A stretch of 64,000 nucleotides of DNA from Gordonia sp. OPL2 (GCF_003797825.1 NZ_RKME01000018.1:1-64000); one strand, 5' to 3'; counted from the first letter of the stretch, positions 35,307 to 44,362 are shown. The notes: generated from the sequence alone by a model not told the origin. Made by a program: numbers and translations.

Positions 35307-36005
35307 TCATCGGACCCGGAGCAGCGCGTCGGTGACCTCGGCGGGCCGGCTCAATCCCATCAGGTGGCCGCCCGGCACGATCATCGGCTCCACGCCCAGA
35401 CGCTCGCGTGCGATTCGTTGCTGGAAGTCCGGTGGGAAGAAGCGGTCGTCACGCCCGCTGATGACCGTCACCGGGGCCGGCCAGGCGTCGAATGGGGTCT
35501 CGCACCCCATGATCGCGTCCGCCTGCTCGGGTTCGGGACGACTCATGGCCTCCGCCACGAGGTCTGCGGGTACGTCATGGAAGAACTCGGCCATCACGTC
35601 CATGTCGTCACCGAGGGCGCGGCCCTGCTCCGCGGCCAATGCGGCGCGGGCGGGTCCGGCGCCGCTTGTGGAGAACCAGTGGCCGGGGGTCTCGCGCGGG
35701 TGGGGGATCATCGCATTCGCCAGCACGATTCGCGTGGCGCCGACGCGGGCGGCCAGGATCGGGGCGGTGAACCCGCCCAACGAGAGTCCGACGACCACGA
35801 TGTCGTCGTCGGAGATGATATCGACGCCTGCCGTGGCGAGCTGGTCGACGCATGCATCGGTATAGGTGTCGAAGTCGGCATCGGGGTCCGCAGCAGGAAG
35901 AGCGAGCGCGACGGCTCGGTGTCCGCGCCCGGTCAGTTCTGCGGTGACCCGATGCCAGTCCCACGCATCTCCGCCGGCCCCTGGGATGAGCGCGAATGTC
36001 GCCAC
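35307..36005 (-). CDS. alpha/beta-hydrolase family protein
   Basis: A 232-residue hydrolase of the EstA/salicylate-esterase-like group: FALIPGAGGDAWDWHRV (oxyanion loop), nucleophile GLSLGGFTAP (Ser near residue 74), acid in VISGRDDRFFPP and His in VPGGHLMGLSRP. No signal peptide. The substrate is unknown; short-chain esters are likely. The gene lies between the frameshifted DUF1254 gene and the lsr2 terminator. Confidence 0.83.
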   Translation of the reverse strand: MATFALIPGAGGDAWDWHRVTAELTGRGHRAVALALPAADPDADFDTYTDACVDQLATAGVDIISDDDIVVVGLSLGGFTAPILAARVGATRIVLANAMIPHPRETPGHWFSTSGAGPARAALAAEQGRALGDDMDVMAEFFHDVPADLVAEAMSRPEPEQADAIMGCETPFDAWPAPVTVISGRDDRFFPPDFQQRIARERLGVEPMIVPGGHLMGLSRPAEVTDALLRVR

Positions 36006-36071
36006 CGGGTCATCGTAGGCCGGGTCGTATCGGTCACGACGCCGAACGATCCCTGCGGTCGCTCATGACGA

Positions 36072-36105
36072 CAGGCCCCGGTCCGTGAGTACGGACCGGG
36101 GCCTG
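36072..36105 (-). terminator. terminator after lsr2
   Basis: Positions 36072-36086 pair perfectly with 36091-36105 (15 bp; arm starts CAGGCCCCGG), with a 4-nt GAGT loop. It lies 43 bp beyond the lsr2 stop codon. Confidence 0.8.
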
Positions 36106-36147
36106 ACGGGCTCAACGGTGGCGGGTGGCCCGCCGCGCCATGGACGG

Positions 36148-36483
36148 TCAGTGGGCGGCCTCGAATGCCTCGATGACGCTGAGCGGGATACGGCCACGAT
36201 CGCTGACGTCATATCCATTCTTGTTCGCCCAGTCGCGAATCGCCTTCGTCTGTTCTTTGCTCCGCGTTGTCGAGATCGGCGTCGTACGCTTCGCGCCGCG
36301 CGATGAGGTGACCCGCGATACCGATACGTACTTCGTCAGTGAATCGCGGAACTGCGCGGCATGTTTCGCGGATGTGTCGAATTCGTATGTCTTTCCGTCC
36401 AGCGACCAGCGCACGGTCTCGTAATCGTCGAGGACCTTGCCGTCGATGTCATCAATGACTTGAACGATTTCCTTCTTCGCCAT
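36148..36483 (-). CDS. lsr2: nucleoid-associated protein Lsr2
   Basis: A 111-residue H-NS-like protein. The N-terminal dimerisation part is KKEIVQVIDDIDGKVLDD with YEFDTSAKHAAQFRDSLTKYV. The C-terminal DNA-binding domain has IRDWANKNGYDVSDRGRIP, where the RGR loop enters the minor groove of AT-rich DNA. It silences foreign AT-rich genes. The ATG at 36483 follows AGGGAG. A relatively AT-rich upstream stretch (36484-36620) could allow autoregulation, which is inference. Confidence 0.95.
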   Translation of the reverse strand: MAKKEIVQVIDDIDGKVLDDYETVRWSLDGKTYEFDTSAKHAAQFRDSLTKYVSVSRVTSSRGAKRTTPISTTRSKEQTKAIRDWANKNGYDVSDRGRIPLSVIEAFEAAH

Positions 36484-36698
36484 GGTGAACTCCCTGTCCT
36501 CGTGGTGAGAATCTGTTCTCGCGTGAATTGTCCCGACCAACGAGTCGTGGTACGCAAAGTCTGGGCTGACGGGCAACAACCTTTGATTCACTTTGTTGGT
36601 CGAATACATACTAGACGTCAAAAATTAAGGAGTTGCTGAGAACCCCCACCATTCCTCTGGGTATGCAAAGAACGCATCTTGGGGCATAGGTGGATCGA

Positions 36699-37496
36699 TC
36701 ACGAAGTAGGTGGAGGAGTGTTTCTGATCCCGGATTCAGAACGGTTTGCCGACCCGTCGTCGGCGGTCGTTGATCCGGGTATGCCGACCAGTGCGGCGGG
36801 CGCGCGGTCGGCGGCCTCGATGGCGCGGTAACCCGTTGGCGTGAGGGCGAATCCGGATTTCGAGCGCGACTCAAGACAGAACACTCCGGACACCTCGACA
36901 AGGCAGGAGAACCGCGACACGGAAATCGTGTACCCGTAGTCCACGATTGAACTCCGGTAGAGAACCGGATAGCGGTTCGAGCAGGCCCCGTCCTCGGCGC
37001 CATCCGAGTCGAGGGTGACGAGATTACCGGCCCAGCGACACGTCGTCGGCGTGTCGGGAGGTGGGTTCCCGCGCCTTTCGGTGTTGATGCGACAAGCCAG
37101 TGTTGCTGTTCCATTGGTTCCCGTCGAACAGTTCACGCTTCGACTGGGATTCGAGAAGTGAAACCGCGAGGTGTCGACCAATGCGGATTCCGGGGTGACC
37201 GACCCCTGGTGATACCGAGAATTGTCCACCCGTGGGGCGAGCGCGATAACCCGTCCGTAGGTCCAGTTGGGCAATGCGGCAACCGGTGTGTCGACGTCGG
37301 AGGGTTGCGATGCCTCCGTGGTGGTCGCGATCTCGGATTCCGTCGACAACACATCGGTGGGTGGGATCACGATCTCCGACGGTGTCGTCTCCGTCGGTAC
37401 CGAGCACGCGGACAACACTCCCGCGGCGAGAACCGTGCCGACGACAATGCCCCAGATGCGTCGCGACCGGCGTCCCGGGTGTCCGTACCCTTGCAC
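36699..37496 (-). CDS. lipoprotein, unknown function
   Basis: A 265-residue lipoprotein. A basic start (GRRSRR), hydrophobic core and lipobox VLSAC place the acylated Cys near residue 31. A Ser/Thr/Pro-rich linker of about 40 residues leads to a globular part with six Cys residues (VNCSTG, LACRI, TCRWAG, GACSNR, FSCLVE, FCLESR), probably three disulfides. No family recognised. The GTG at 37496 has GGGGG upstream. It is divergent from trhO, whose GTG at 37498 is one base away. Confidence 0.72.
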   Translation of the reverse strand: MQGYGHPGRRSRRIWGIVVGTVLAAGVLSACSVPTETTPSEIVIPPTDVLSTESEIATTTEASQPSDVDTPVAALPNWTYGRVIALAPRVDNSRYHQGSVTPESALVDTSRFHFSNPSRSVNCSTGTNGTATLACRINTERRGNPPPDTPTTCRWAGNLVTLDSDGAEDGACSNRYPVLYRSSIVDYGYTISVSRFSCLVEVSGVFCLESRSKSGFALTPTGYRAIEAADRAPAALVGIPGSTTADDGSANRSESGIRNTPPPTS

Positions 37497-37497
37497 T

Positions 37498-38418
37498 GTG
37501 TCGACCCCCAAGATCGTGTTGTTCTATGTGTTCACGCCGTTGTCGGATCCGGAGGCGATCCGGCTGTGGCAGCAAGCGGTCTGTGAACAGCACGGGCTCC
37601 GGGGCAGGATCATCGTGTCACCTCACGGCATCAACAGCACGGTCGGTGGCGACATCACCCAGGTCAAAAAATACGTGAAGGCGACACGGTCATATCCCGC
37701 GTTCAAGAATGCGGACATCAAATGGTCGGACGGCGCCGGCGACGATTTCCCGCGCCTGAGCGTCCGAGTGCGGCCGGAGATCGTGACGTTCGGCGTCCCC
37801 GACGAGGTCGCGGTCGACGGAGACGGTGTCGTCGGAGGTGGTGCCCGACTCAGTCCGCAGGAGGTGCATGCTCTGGTCGCCGACCGGGGCGGGGAAGTCG
37901 TCTTCTTCGACGGTCGCAACCGGATCGAGGCCGAGGTGGGTCATTTCGACGGTGCCGTGATCACCGAGGCCACCTCCACGCGCGATTTCGTCCCGTTGCT
38001 CGACAGCGGACGCTACGACGACCTCAAAGACCGTCCGGTCGTCACCTACTGCACCGGCGGCGTGCGGTGCGAGGTGCTCACGAGCCTCATGCGCGCGCGG
38101 GGATTCCAGGAGGTGTACCAACTCGACGGCGGCATCGTGCGATACGGCGAGGAGTTCGGCGACGGCGGACTGTGGCAGGGCTCCCTCTATGTGTTCGACG
38201 ATCGGATGACGATCGACTTCTCGGATGATGCGGCCATCGTCGGCAGCTGCGCCCGATGCGGCACTGCCACGAACGCGGTCGCCAACTTCCCGGATGCCCT
38301 GGGTCGTGAGTTGGCAGTGCTGTGCCCGTCGTGTCAGTCCGAGGTAGCCGGTGAGGCCGGTCGGGTCCACGAGACCGGCGGAACCGCCGAGAACGCACCG
38401 GGGATGCGGCAGCGGTGA
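37498..38418 (+). CDS. trhO: tRNA uridine(34) hydroxylase, rhodanese-related (TrhO/UPF0176)
   Basis: A 306-residue protein of the YceA/TrhO family, which makes 5-hydroxyuridine at tRNA position 34 with oxygen. The N-terminal acylphosphatase-like domain has HGINSTVGG. The rhodanese domain has FFDGRNRIEAEVGHFDGA and the active-site Cys185 in YCTGGVRCEVLTS. The C-terminal Cys motif is CARCG with CPSC, a likely zinc site. TACCCT at 37486-37491 lies 6 nt before GTG 37498. The stop overlaps the GTG of the cobW-like gene. Confidence 0.87.
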   Translation: MSTPKIVLFYVFTPLSDPEAIRLWQQAVCEQHGLRGRIIVSPHGINSTVGGDITQVKKYVKATRSYPAFKNADIKWSDGAGDDFPRLSVRVRPEIVTFGVPDEVAVDGDGVVGGGARLSPQEVHALVADRGGEVVFFDGRNRIEAEVGHFDGAVITEATSTRDFVPLLDSGRYDDLKDRPVVTYCTGGVRCEVLTSLMRARGFQEVYQLDGGIVRYGEEFGDGGLWQGSLYVFDDRMTIDFSDDAAIVGSCARCGTATNAVANFPDALGRELAVLCPSCQSEVAGEAGRVHETGGTAENAPGMRQR

Positions 38419-39479
38419 GTCGTCGGCAGGTGCCGGTCATCGTGGTGGCCGGATTTCTGGGATCCGGGAAGACGACGCTGCTCAATCATCTGTTGCGTCG
38501 GGCGTCCGGATCGCGGATCGGGGTGTTGGTGAACGACTTCGGTTCCATCAACATCGACGCCATGCTGATCGCCGGGCAGGCGGACGGAACGGTGAGTCTG
38601 TCGAACGGGTGCATGTGTTGCAGCGTCGACGTCGACGGTGTCGAGGAGGCGCTGACCCGTCTGCTGCGGCCGTCGGCGCAGATCGATGCCATCGTGATCG
38701 AGGCCAGCGGGATCGCCGAACCCCGGGCGCTGATCCGGATGATCACCGGTTTCGCCGACCCGCGACTGCGCTACGGCGGTCTGGTCTACGTCGTCGACGC
38801 CGCACAGTTCGTCGATCTGCGTGCGCGCCATCCCGAGATCGACCGGCACATCGAGATCGCCGATCTGATCATCGTCAACAAGACCGACCTCGTCGGTGAG
38901 GCCGAGATCGCCGAGGTCCGTGCACTGGTGGCGGCGAGCAACGACACCGCTCCGCTGATCGCGACGGCCGATGCCGCCATCGATCCCGAGATGCTCTTCG
39001 ACGCCCGCCGCCGAACGGACGACGCCGGGCCGCGCCTCGGGCAGCTGACGCTCGATGAGCTCCTGGCCGAGGACACATCGGAATCGCACGCGCACCCGAC
39101 CACTGACGGTGAGGACCACCGAGGACACCTGCACGAGTCCTATCAGTCGGTCGAGTTCACCTCGGAGGCGCCGATGAATCCGCGGCGACTGGCCAGGTTT
39201 CTCGAACGGCCGCCGGTGGGGTGCTACCGCATCAAGGGGGTGGTCGCGTTCGACGTCCCCGGTCATCGGCAGAAGTTCGTGGTCCACGCCGTGGGCGGGT
39301 TCGTTCGCGTCGAGCGGCAGGCGTGGAGCGGGGACGAGCGGGTCACGTCCATCGTGGTGATCGGGGCCGGGGTGGAGCCCGACACGGTCCACACGGCCCT
39401 GACCGGCGCCGTCGACGACGGCACACCTGACGAGCACGGGATTCTCAGCATCACCCGGCACCTGGTCACAGCTCCCTAA
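38415..39479 (+). CDS. CobW/COG0523-family GTP-binding metallochaperone
   Basis: A 354-residue G3E GTPase. Walker A is GFLGSGKTT near residues 13-21. The metal motif is GCMCCS, with Cys66, Cys68 and Cys69 in CxCC. Walker B/switch is IVIEASGIAEP and the base-specificity motif is VNKTD. A His-rich stretch (SHAHPTTDGEDHRGHLHES) separates it from the C-terminal CobW_C domain. Members deliver zinc or cobalt to client proteins. GTGA overlap with trhO suggests coupled expression; TrhO's C-terminal Cys cluster could be a client, which is speculation. Confidence 0.87.
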   Translation: MSRRQVPVIVVAGFLGSGKTTLLNHLLRRASGSRIGVLVNDFGSINIDAMLIAGQADGTVSLSNGCMCCSVDVDGVEEALTRLLRPSAQIDAIVIEASGIAEPRALIRMITGFADPRLRYGGLVYVVDAAQFVDLRARHPEIDRHIEIADLIIVNKTDLVGEAEIAEVRALVAASNDTAPLIATADAAIDPEMLFDARRRTDDAGPRLGQLTLDELLAEDTSESHAHPTTDGEDHRGHLHESYQSVEFTSEAPMNPRRLARFLERPPVGCYRIKGVVAFDVPGHRQKFVVHAVGGFVRVERQAWSGDERVTSIVVIGAGVEPDTVHTALTGAVDDGTPDEHGILSITRHLVTAP

Positions 39480-39511
39480 CGGTTTCGATCGGCCCAGGTC
39501 GCGAATTTTCC

Positions 39512-39531
39512 AAACAGGCAACAGCCTGTTT
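39512..39531 (+). terminator. short hairpin after the cobW-like gene
   Basis: AAACAGGC at 39512-39519 pairs with GCCTGTTT at 39524-39531 around AACA, 33 bp after the stop codon. The TTT at the end resembles an intrinsic terminator, but the site may also be an operator of the following amidase gene. Confidence 0.5.
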
Positions 39532-39532
39532 C

Positions 39533-39550
39533 ACTTGTTACGAATGTGAC
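39533..39550 (-). promoter_or_regulatory. possible MtrA-type direct repeat
   Basis: Read on the minus strand, GTCACATTC and GTAACAAGT form two adjacent 9-mers 81 bp before the amidase start. MtrA, which controls cell-wall hydrolase genes in Mycobacteriales, binds paired 9-mers like GTCACAGCG. The match is partial. Confidence 0.3.
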
Positions 39551-39630
39551 TAATGTGGCCAGTGTTGCATCTTGGAAGGGAGTGTGGCGCCCGATCCGAC
39601 CGCAGGTCGGCCGACGGCGTCCGGTGTGTG

Positions 39631-40857
39631 ATGACCCAGCGACGCATGATGACCCAGAGCTCGACCACCAGCAGGGTGACCCGGCGTGACGGGACCGAGC
39701 GCGCCCCGACGCGTTTGTCGGGCGGCCCGACCGTCCGGGCCCGCGCGACCGACCGGCGGGGAGGGCGCATCCGCCGGCGGGCGTTGGCGACCGCCGTATC
39801 GGCGCTGACCGTCGCGGCCGGCTCGATCGCGATCACAACGGCGACGGCGCCCGCCGCGTCCGCGGCGCCGGGGGCGAACATCCTGGCCGGCAAGACGATC
39901 TTCCTCGATCCAGGTCATCAGGGCAGTGCAGCCGGGCACAGCCTCAACGCGCAGGTGCCCGACGGTCGCGGCGGGAAGAAGGACTGCCAGACCACCGGGG
40001 CCACGGGCGTGAACGGCGCCAAAGAGCACACGGTGAACTGGCAGATCACGCAGCTGGTGAAGTCGGGGCTCGAGAGTCAGGGCGCGCGTGTCGTGCTCAG
40101 CCGTCCCGATGACACGGGTTGGGGTGGATGCGTCGATCAGCGCGCGGCGGCTGCGAGTCGGTCCGGAGCGGCGGTGGCGGTCAGCCTCCACGCCGACTCG
40201 ACGAGCGCAGGGTCCGACGGATCGAAGAAGGGCTTCCACATGATCGTCCCGTCCCTGCCGGTACCGGACGCGACGGTCAACCGCGTACAGGGTGGGGAAG
40301 GGCGCAAGGCGTCGTCGACGATGCGCGACGCCTTTGTGAAGGCGGGATTCCCGGCAGCCAATTACGCCGGCGTCGACAAGGGGATTCAGACGCGATCGGA
40401 CATCGCCGCGGTGAACCTGACGAAGGTGCCCGCGGTGTTCATCGAGATGGGCAACCTGTCCAATCCTGGTGAGGCTGCGGCACTCTCGGGCAAGGACGGC
40501 CAACTCAAGTACGCCATGGCCATCACCGACGGCATCATGAACTACGTGCGTGGTCCGGCCGCTGCACCTGCGGCACCCAACAGCGCGGCACCCAACAGCG
40601 CGGCACCGAACACGTCGACACCGGGTGGGGCGTCGGGAACGGCGAACCCGCCGACGACGACGGCACCGAGCGGCACCGCCGACGACTCGGGTCTGGCGTC
40701 GGTGATCCCCTTCGTGCAGCAACTCCTCGGCACCGAGGACCCGCAGGCCATCGCCCAGTTGCTCCTCGGCCAGGGGCAGGACGTGTCGGCCGAGGTGCTG
40801 CGGGCCATGCTCTCCATCGTCTACGGGCTGTTCGGTGGCAAACTGCCGATCGGCTGA
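39631..40857 (+). CDS. N-acetylmuramoyl-L-alanine amidase, Ami1-like
   Basis: A 408-residue secreted zinc amidase (Amidase_3 fold) that cuts the bond between muramic acid and the stem peptide. A long basic N-terminus and signal segment end near ATAPAASAAPG. Zinc ligands are His in FLDPGHQG, Glu in KEHTVNW and His in SLHADST; the catalytic Glu is in FIEMGNLSN. It resembles M. tuberculosis Rv3717. A tail with repeated PNSAA units leads to a C-terminal helical region (LASVIPFVQQLL to GGKLPIG) not needed for catalysis. The ATG at 39631 is one of several possible starts. Confidence 0.88.
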   Translation: MTQRRMMTQSSTTSRVTRRDGTERAPTRLSGGPTVRARATDRRGGRIRRRALATAVSALTVAAGSIAITTATAPAASAAPGANILAGKTIFLDPGHQGSAAGHSLNAQVPDGRGGKKDCQTTGATGVNGAKEHTVNWQITQLVKSGLESQGARVVLSRPDDTGWGGCVDQRAAAASRSGAAVAVSLHADSTSAGSDGSKKGFHMIVPSLPVPDATVNRVQGGEGRKASSTMRDAFVKAGFPAANYAGVDKGIQTRSDIAAVNLTKVPAVFIEMGNLSNPGEAAALSGKDGQLKYAMAITDGIMNYVRGPAAAPAAPNSAAPNSAAPNTSTPGGASGTANPPTTTAPSGTADDSGLASVIPFVQQLLGTEDPQAIAQLLLGQGQDVSAEVLRAMLSIVYGLFGGKLPIG

Positions 40858-40921
40858 CGGGCCCGGGCCGTCGTCGTCGAAGGTCGATGCCGGCGATCGT
40901 GATCGCCACTAGGGTGGGGCC

Positions 40922-41875
40922 ATGGGGCTCAAAGATCTGATCGTGATGACGACGCCGGTGCCCACCCTGGCGGGCCGTACTGTCCTGATCACGGGCGCGG
41001 CAAGCGGAATCGGGCGTGCCACGGCGAAGGCTGCAGCGGCCGCCGGTGCGCATCTGGTGCTGACCGATCTCCATCCGGACGCTCTCGACACGACGGTGGC
41101 CGAGATCGGCGCCGACGGCGGCTCCGTCGTCTATCACCAGGCGGGCGACATCGCCGACCACGACTGGGTGCGGTCGTTCGCCAACCAGGTCGACGCCGAG
41201 GTCGGCGTGATGGATGTGGTGATGAACATCGCGGGAGTCTCGGCATGGGGGACCGTGGAGAACCTCGAGCATCGGCATTGGCGCACGATGGTCGACGTCA
41301 ACCTGATGGGGCCGATCCACATCATCGAATGCTTTGTGCCGCAGATGGTCCGGCGCGGACAGGGTGGACACCTCGTCAACGTGTCGTCGGCGGCGGGATT
41401 GCTCGCCCTGCCGTGGCATGCGGCCTACAGTGCGAGCAAGTTCGGCCTGCGCGGTGTGTCAGAGGTGTTGCGATTCGACCTGCGCCGGCACGGAATCGGC
41501 GTGTCGCTGGTATGCCCCGGCGGCGTGGACACCCCGCTGGTCGACTCCGTCGACATCGTCGGCATCAACCGGGACGATCGACGGGTGAAGGCCGCGATCA
41601 ACCACTTCCACAAGTCCGCGGTCACGCCGGAGAAGGCTGCTGATGCCATCCTGAAAGGCGTTCGCAAGAACCACTTCCTGGTCTACACGTCCTTCGACAT
41701 CCGGTTCGGGTACTGGTGGTCGCGCAAGTTCGCACTGCCCTACGAGATCGCGATGCGCGTCGCGAACGACCAGTTCGACCGGCTGGCGAAGGCCGCCGCA
41801 CGATCGTCGGAACACGCCGACCGGACCGCACCCGACGGCAGCGCCCCCGACGACACCGATGTCACCTCGGGATGA
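40922..41875 (+). CDS. short-chain dehydrogenase/reductase
   Basis: A 317-residue SDR. The NAD(P) motif is TGAASGIG, the structural motif NIAG, the catalytic Ser in VNVSSAAG, and YSASK holds the catalytic Tyr and Lys. The C-terminal extension with FDIRFGYWWSRKFALPYEIAMR is amphipathic and may touch the membrane, as in other actinobacterial SDRs of this size. TAGGGT at 40910-40915 lies 6 nt before the ATG. The stop overlaps the next ATG (ATGA). Confidence 0.9.
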   Translation: MGLKDLIVMTTPVPTLAGRTVLITGAASGIGRATAKAAAAAGAHLVLTDLHPDALDTTVAEIGADGGSVVYHQAGDIADHDWVRSFANQVDAEVGVMDVVMNIAGVSAWGTVENLEHRHWRTMVDVNLMGPIHIIECFVPQMVRRGQGGHLVNVSSAAGLLALPWHAAYSASKFGLRGVSEVLRFDLRRHGIGVSLVCPGGVDTPLVDSVDIVGINRDDRRVKAAINHFHKSAVTPEKAADAILKGVRKNHFLVYTSFDIRFGYWWSRKFALPYEIAMRVANDQFDRLAKAAARSSEHADRTAPDGSAPDDTDVTSG

Positions 41876-42645
41876 CACGGGTCTTCCGCAAACAGCGTCG
41901 CGACGTCGACCCCGACTTCTTCCGTGCCGAGGCGGCCGGCCTGCGCTGGCTGGGCGCCGGCGGTGGACCGGTGGTGGACGTCATCGACGTCGGTGAGGAC
42001 TTCATCGAACTCGCCCGCTTGGAGTCCGCACGCCCGACCAGCCGTGCGGCGCGGGCTTTCGGTGGTGCGCTGGCCCGGATGCACGACTCCGGTGCGGCCG
42101 AATTCGGCTCCGCACCCGAAGGTTTCGACGGCAGGCAGTTCATCGGTGAGCGACCACTGAGTTCGCGGACACACACCGGTTGGGGCGAGTTCTACGCCGC
42201 CGAACGCGTGCTGCCGTATCTCGGGCCTGCGATCGACGCGGGCAACATCGGCGCCGCCGACGCCGATGCGACGAGGCAGGCCTGCGCTCTCGTCGCCGAA
42301 GGGGTCTTCGACGACGGCGACGCCCCGTCCCGCATCCACGGAGACCTGTGGACCGGCAACGTCGTCTGGACCCCGGACGGCGCGGTCATGATCGATCCCG
42401 CCGCTCACGGCGGACACCGGGAGACCGACCTGGGGATGCTTGCGCTGTTCGGATGTCCACTGCTCGACGACATCCTGGCCGGCTACCAGGCGGAGCACCC
42501 GCTGCGGACGGGATGGCAGGACCGGGTGCCGCTGCACCAGCTGCATCCACTCGCCGTCCACGCCGCCGGACACGGTCCGTCGTACGGAACGGCTCTGGGT
42601 CGCGCGGCGCGGGCCTGCGTCGCGCTCGCCGACGGTGGGCGCTAG
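41872..42645 (+). CDS. fructosamine-kinase-family protein
   Basis: A 257-residue kinase-like protein. The catalytic loop is IHGDLWTGNVVW, the metal Asp is in MIDPAAHGGHRETDLGML and the N-lobe carries FRAEAAGLRWL. Family members phosphorylate ketosamines so that sugar adducts fall off proteins; actinobacterial substrates are mostly unknown. The ATG overlaps the SDR stop codon, and the nucleosidase gene follows after 9 bp. Confidence 0.87.
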   Translation: MTRVFRKQRRDVDPDFFRAEAAGLRWLGAGGGPVVDVIDVGEDFIELARLESARPTSRAARAFGGALARMHDSGAAEFGSAPEGFDGRQFIGERPLSSRTHTGWGEFYAAERVLPYLGPAIDAGNIGAADADATRQACALVAEGVFDDGDAPSRIHGDLWTGNVVWTPDGAVMIDPAAHGGHRETDLGMLALFGCPLLDDILAGYQAEHPLRTGWQDRVPLHQLHPLAVHAAGHGPSYGTALGRAARACVALADGGR

Positions 42646-42654
42646 CGTCTGTCC

Positions 42655-43251
42655 GTGCCCATCGATCGTTCCGTCCTGGTCGTCGCCGCCACGCGGGCCG
42701 AGGCGAAATACGTCCCGCCCGGTGCCCGACTCCTCATCACCGGCATCGGCAAGGTCCGTGCCGCGTCCGCCCTCACCCGGGTGCTCACCGAATCCGCGTC
42801 ATCACATGACCACCGCCCGGGCGGGGACCGCGAGCCCCCGGTGCGCAGCGTCGTGAATGTCGGTACCGCGGGGGCCCTGCACGATCATCACGTCGGTCTG
42901 TTCCGCCCGTCGGTCGTCGTCGAGCACGACATCAGCAGCGCGGAACTCCGGTCGATGGGCTATCCGGTCGTCGACCGATGGGAACTGCCGGACGGCGACG
43001 GCACCGTCCTCGCCTCCGGCGACACGTTCGTCGCCGATCCCATACGGCGCGCGGGGTTGGCGCAGATCGCCGACCTCGTGGACATGGAAGGGTGCGCCCT
43101 GGCGCACGTGAGCGCCGAATTCGGTGTGCCGTGCCGCATGGTCAAGGTGGTCAGCGACGGCGCCGACGAGGGCGCGCTGGACTGGCCGACACTCGTGGAC
43201 GCCGCGGCGCGGCAGCTGGGTGAGTGGCTGGACGTCGAATGGGCGTGGTGA
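42655..43251 (+). CDS. nucleoside phosphorylase/nucleosidase family protein
   Basis: A 198-residue PNP/MTAN-fold protein, shorter than usual (about 230). Seen: VVNVGTAGALHDH (ribose/phosphate strand), VADMEGCALAHVS-like LVDMEGCALAHV (the Met-Glu that holds the ribose) and VKVVSDGADEGAL (the catalytic Asp). This suggests hydrolysis of nucleosides such as 5'-methylthioadenosine or S-adenosylhomocysteine. GTG at 42655 is 6 nt after TAGCGT. Confidence 0.82.
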   Translation: MPIDRSVLVVAATRAEAKYVPPGARLLITGIGKVRAASALTRVLTESASSHDHRPGGDREPPVRSVVNVGTAGALHDHHVGLFRPSVVVEHDISSAELRSMGYPVVDRWELPDGDGTVLASGDTFVADPIRRAGLAQIADLVDMEGCALAHVSAEFGVPCRMVKVVSDGADEGALDWPTLVDAAARQLGEWLDVEWAW

Positions 43252-43312
43252 GTGATCGTCTGCCGGCGGGTGCGCGCCCGGGAGGTACTCGGCGGGCCCG
43301 GTGACCGGATGA

Positions 43313-44362
43313 TCAGCCGCGGTTGCGCGCCCGGGTCGATGGGTAGCCGGGTGCCGAGGCCTGCCGGCTCGGTGCCTGGCGTGTGGTCGCCTGCCGGGCC
43401 GACGACTCGTATCGTGCGTGGTCACCGGCGGCCGACGTCGGTCGCGGGCGGACTGCCGCGGCGGTGGGTCGCGGATCGGCCGCGGTCTGGGCGTCCGGGT
43501 TCGCGAGATCCTCGTCGATGCCGTTGATGCGCTCACCCGCCTCGGCGCGGTACACCGCGCCTGCGGTGGCCCGGCGTTTGGGAGCGGGCGCGGCGGGTGC
43601 GGCTGCGGCGCCGTCTGCTTCCGGACGCGGTGCCGGGGTCCGGCGAGGCTTCGCGTCGGCGGTCGGTCCGGGCGTCGTCGTGCGCTCACCGGATTCGGTC
43701 GGGCGCGTGCGCGGCTTGGCCGGCCGGGCCGCGCGTTTCGCTGTTGTCCGCGACCGTCGTTCGGTGCCCGGTGCGGCTTGGTCGGCGTCCTTCGCCCGCG
43801 ACGTGGCCGTGGTGGCGCCTGCCTGAGTCGGAGTGGATCGCTTCTTGGGAGCGGACCTCTGCTTCGGCGTGGATGCCTGCTTCGACGTCGCCGGCGAACC
43901 GGCGGCACGCCTGCGCGTCCCCGTCGATCGATCGCGCGTGAGATACCACCGGGCGACGACCAGCGCGAGCGTGACCAGGAAGGTGAGTGCCATCCACGGG
44001 AAGGCGTTCGCGATGGGCAGCAGCACGCGGAAGATGAGACTCTTCAGTCCGGACGATGCCTGGTCGGCGTTGAGCGTGTAGAGCGCGATGATGCCGACGA
44101 GAAAGGCGATCAGCGGAGGCTGGGCGGCCGCAGTGAACAGGGCGCGCCGACGAACGGCCAGGGCCGCGGCGACACAGCCGACGAGATAGCAGAACTTGAA
44201 GATGGCGCCGAGAGCGTCGGTGTTGCTCGCGTCGATCACCGCACCGATGCCGGTGATGACCGTCGCCACGAGCACCGCACCCCACCAGGGAAGACCGCGG
44301 ACCGTGGGGAGCACGGACTGCTGATCCAGCGGCACGGCTGAACGCTGTTGGGCAGAAGACAC
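43313..44362 (-). CDS. DUF6542-type membrane protein with long basic tail
   Basis: A 349-residue protein. Residues about 20-135 hold four membrane segments (WWGAVLVATVITGIGAVID at the first, then two with FKFCYLVGCVAAALAV, and a last FLVTLALVVARW). The remaining 210 residues are Ala/Pro/Arg/Thr-rich and disordered, cytoplasmic by the positive-inside rule. Function unknown. GTG at 44362 has TACCGT 6 nt upstream; an ORF extending to 44515 would start inside the rmuC coding region. Confidence 0.78.
   Translation of the reverse strand: MSSAQQRSAVPLDQQSVLPTVRGLPWWGAVLVATVITGIGAVIDASNTDALGAIFKFCYLVGCVAAALAVRRRALFTAAAQPPLIAFLVGIIALYTLNADQASSGLKSLIFRVLLPIANAFPWMALTFLVTLALVVARWYLTRDRSTGTRRRAAGSPATSKQASTPKQRSAPKKRSTPTQAGATTATSRAKDADQAAPGTERRSRTTAKRAARPAKPRTRPTESGERTTTPGPTADAKPRRTPAPRPEADGAAAAPAAPAPKRRATAGAVYRAEAGERINGIDEDLANPDAQTAADPRPTAAAVRPRPTSAAGDHARYESSARQATTRQAPSRQASAPGYPSTRARNRG

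Noticed and set aside
37497..37511. TTG start at 37511 for the lipoprotein
   Set aside because: GTG at 37496 has a GGGGG ribosome site at a better distance and gives a more typical lipoprotein signal length. TTG would overlap trhO by 14 bp.
40561..40620. Tandem repeat of GCACCCAACAGCGCG units
   Set aside because: It lies inside the amidase gene and encodes the repeated PNSAA linker, so it is explained as a low-complexity coding repeat.
40892..40907. Palindrome GGCGATC-GT-GATCGCC before the SDR gene
   Set aside because: It could be an operator, but 7-bp arms rich in GATC occur often in this composition and there is no second copy.
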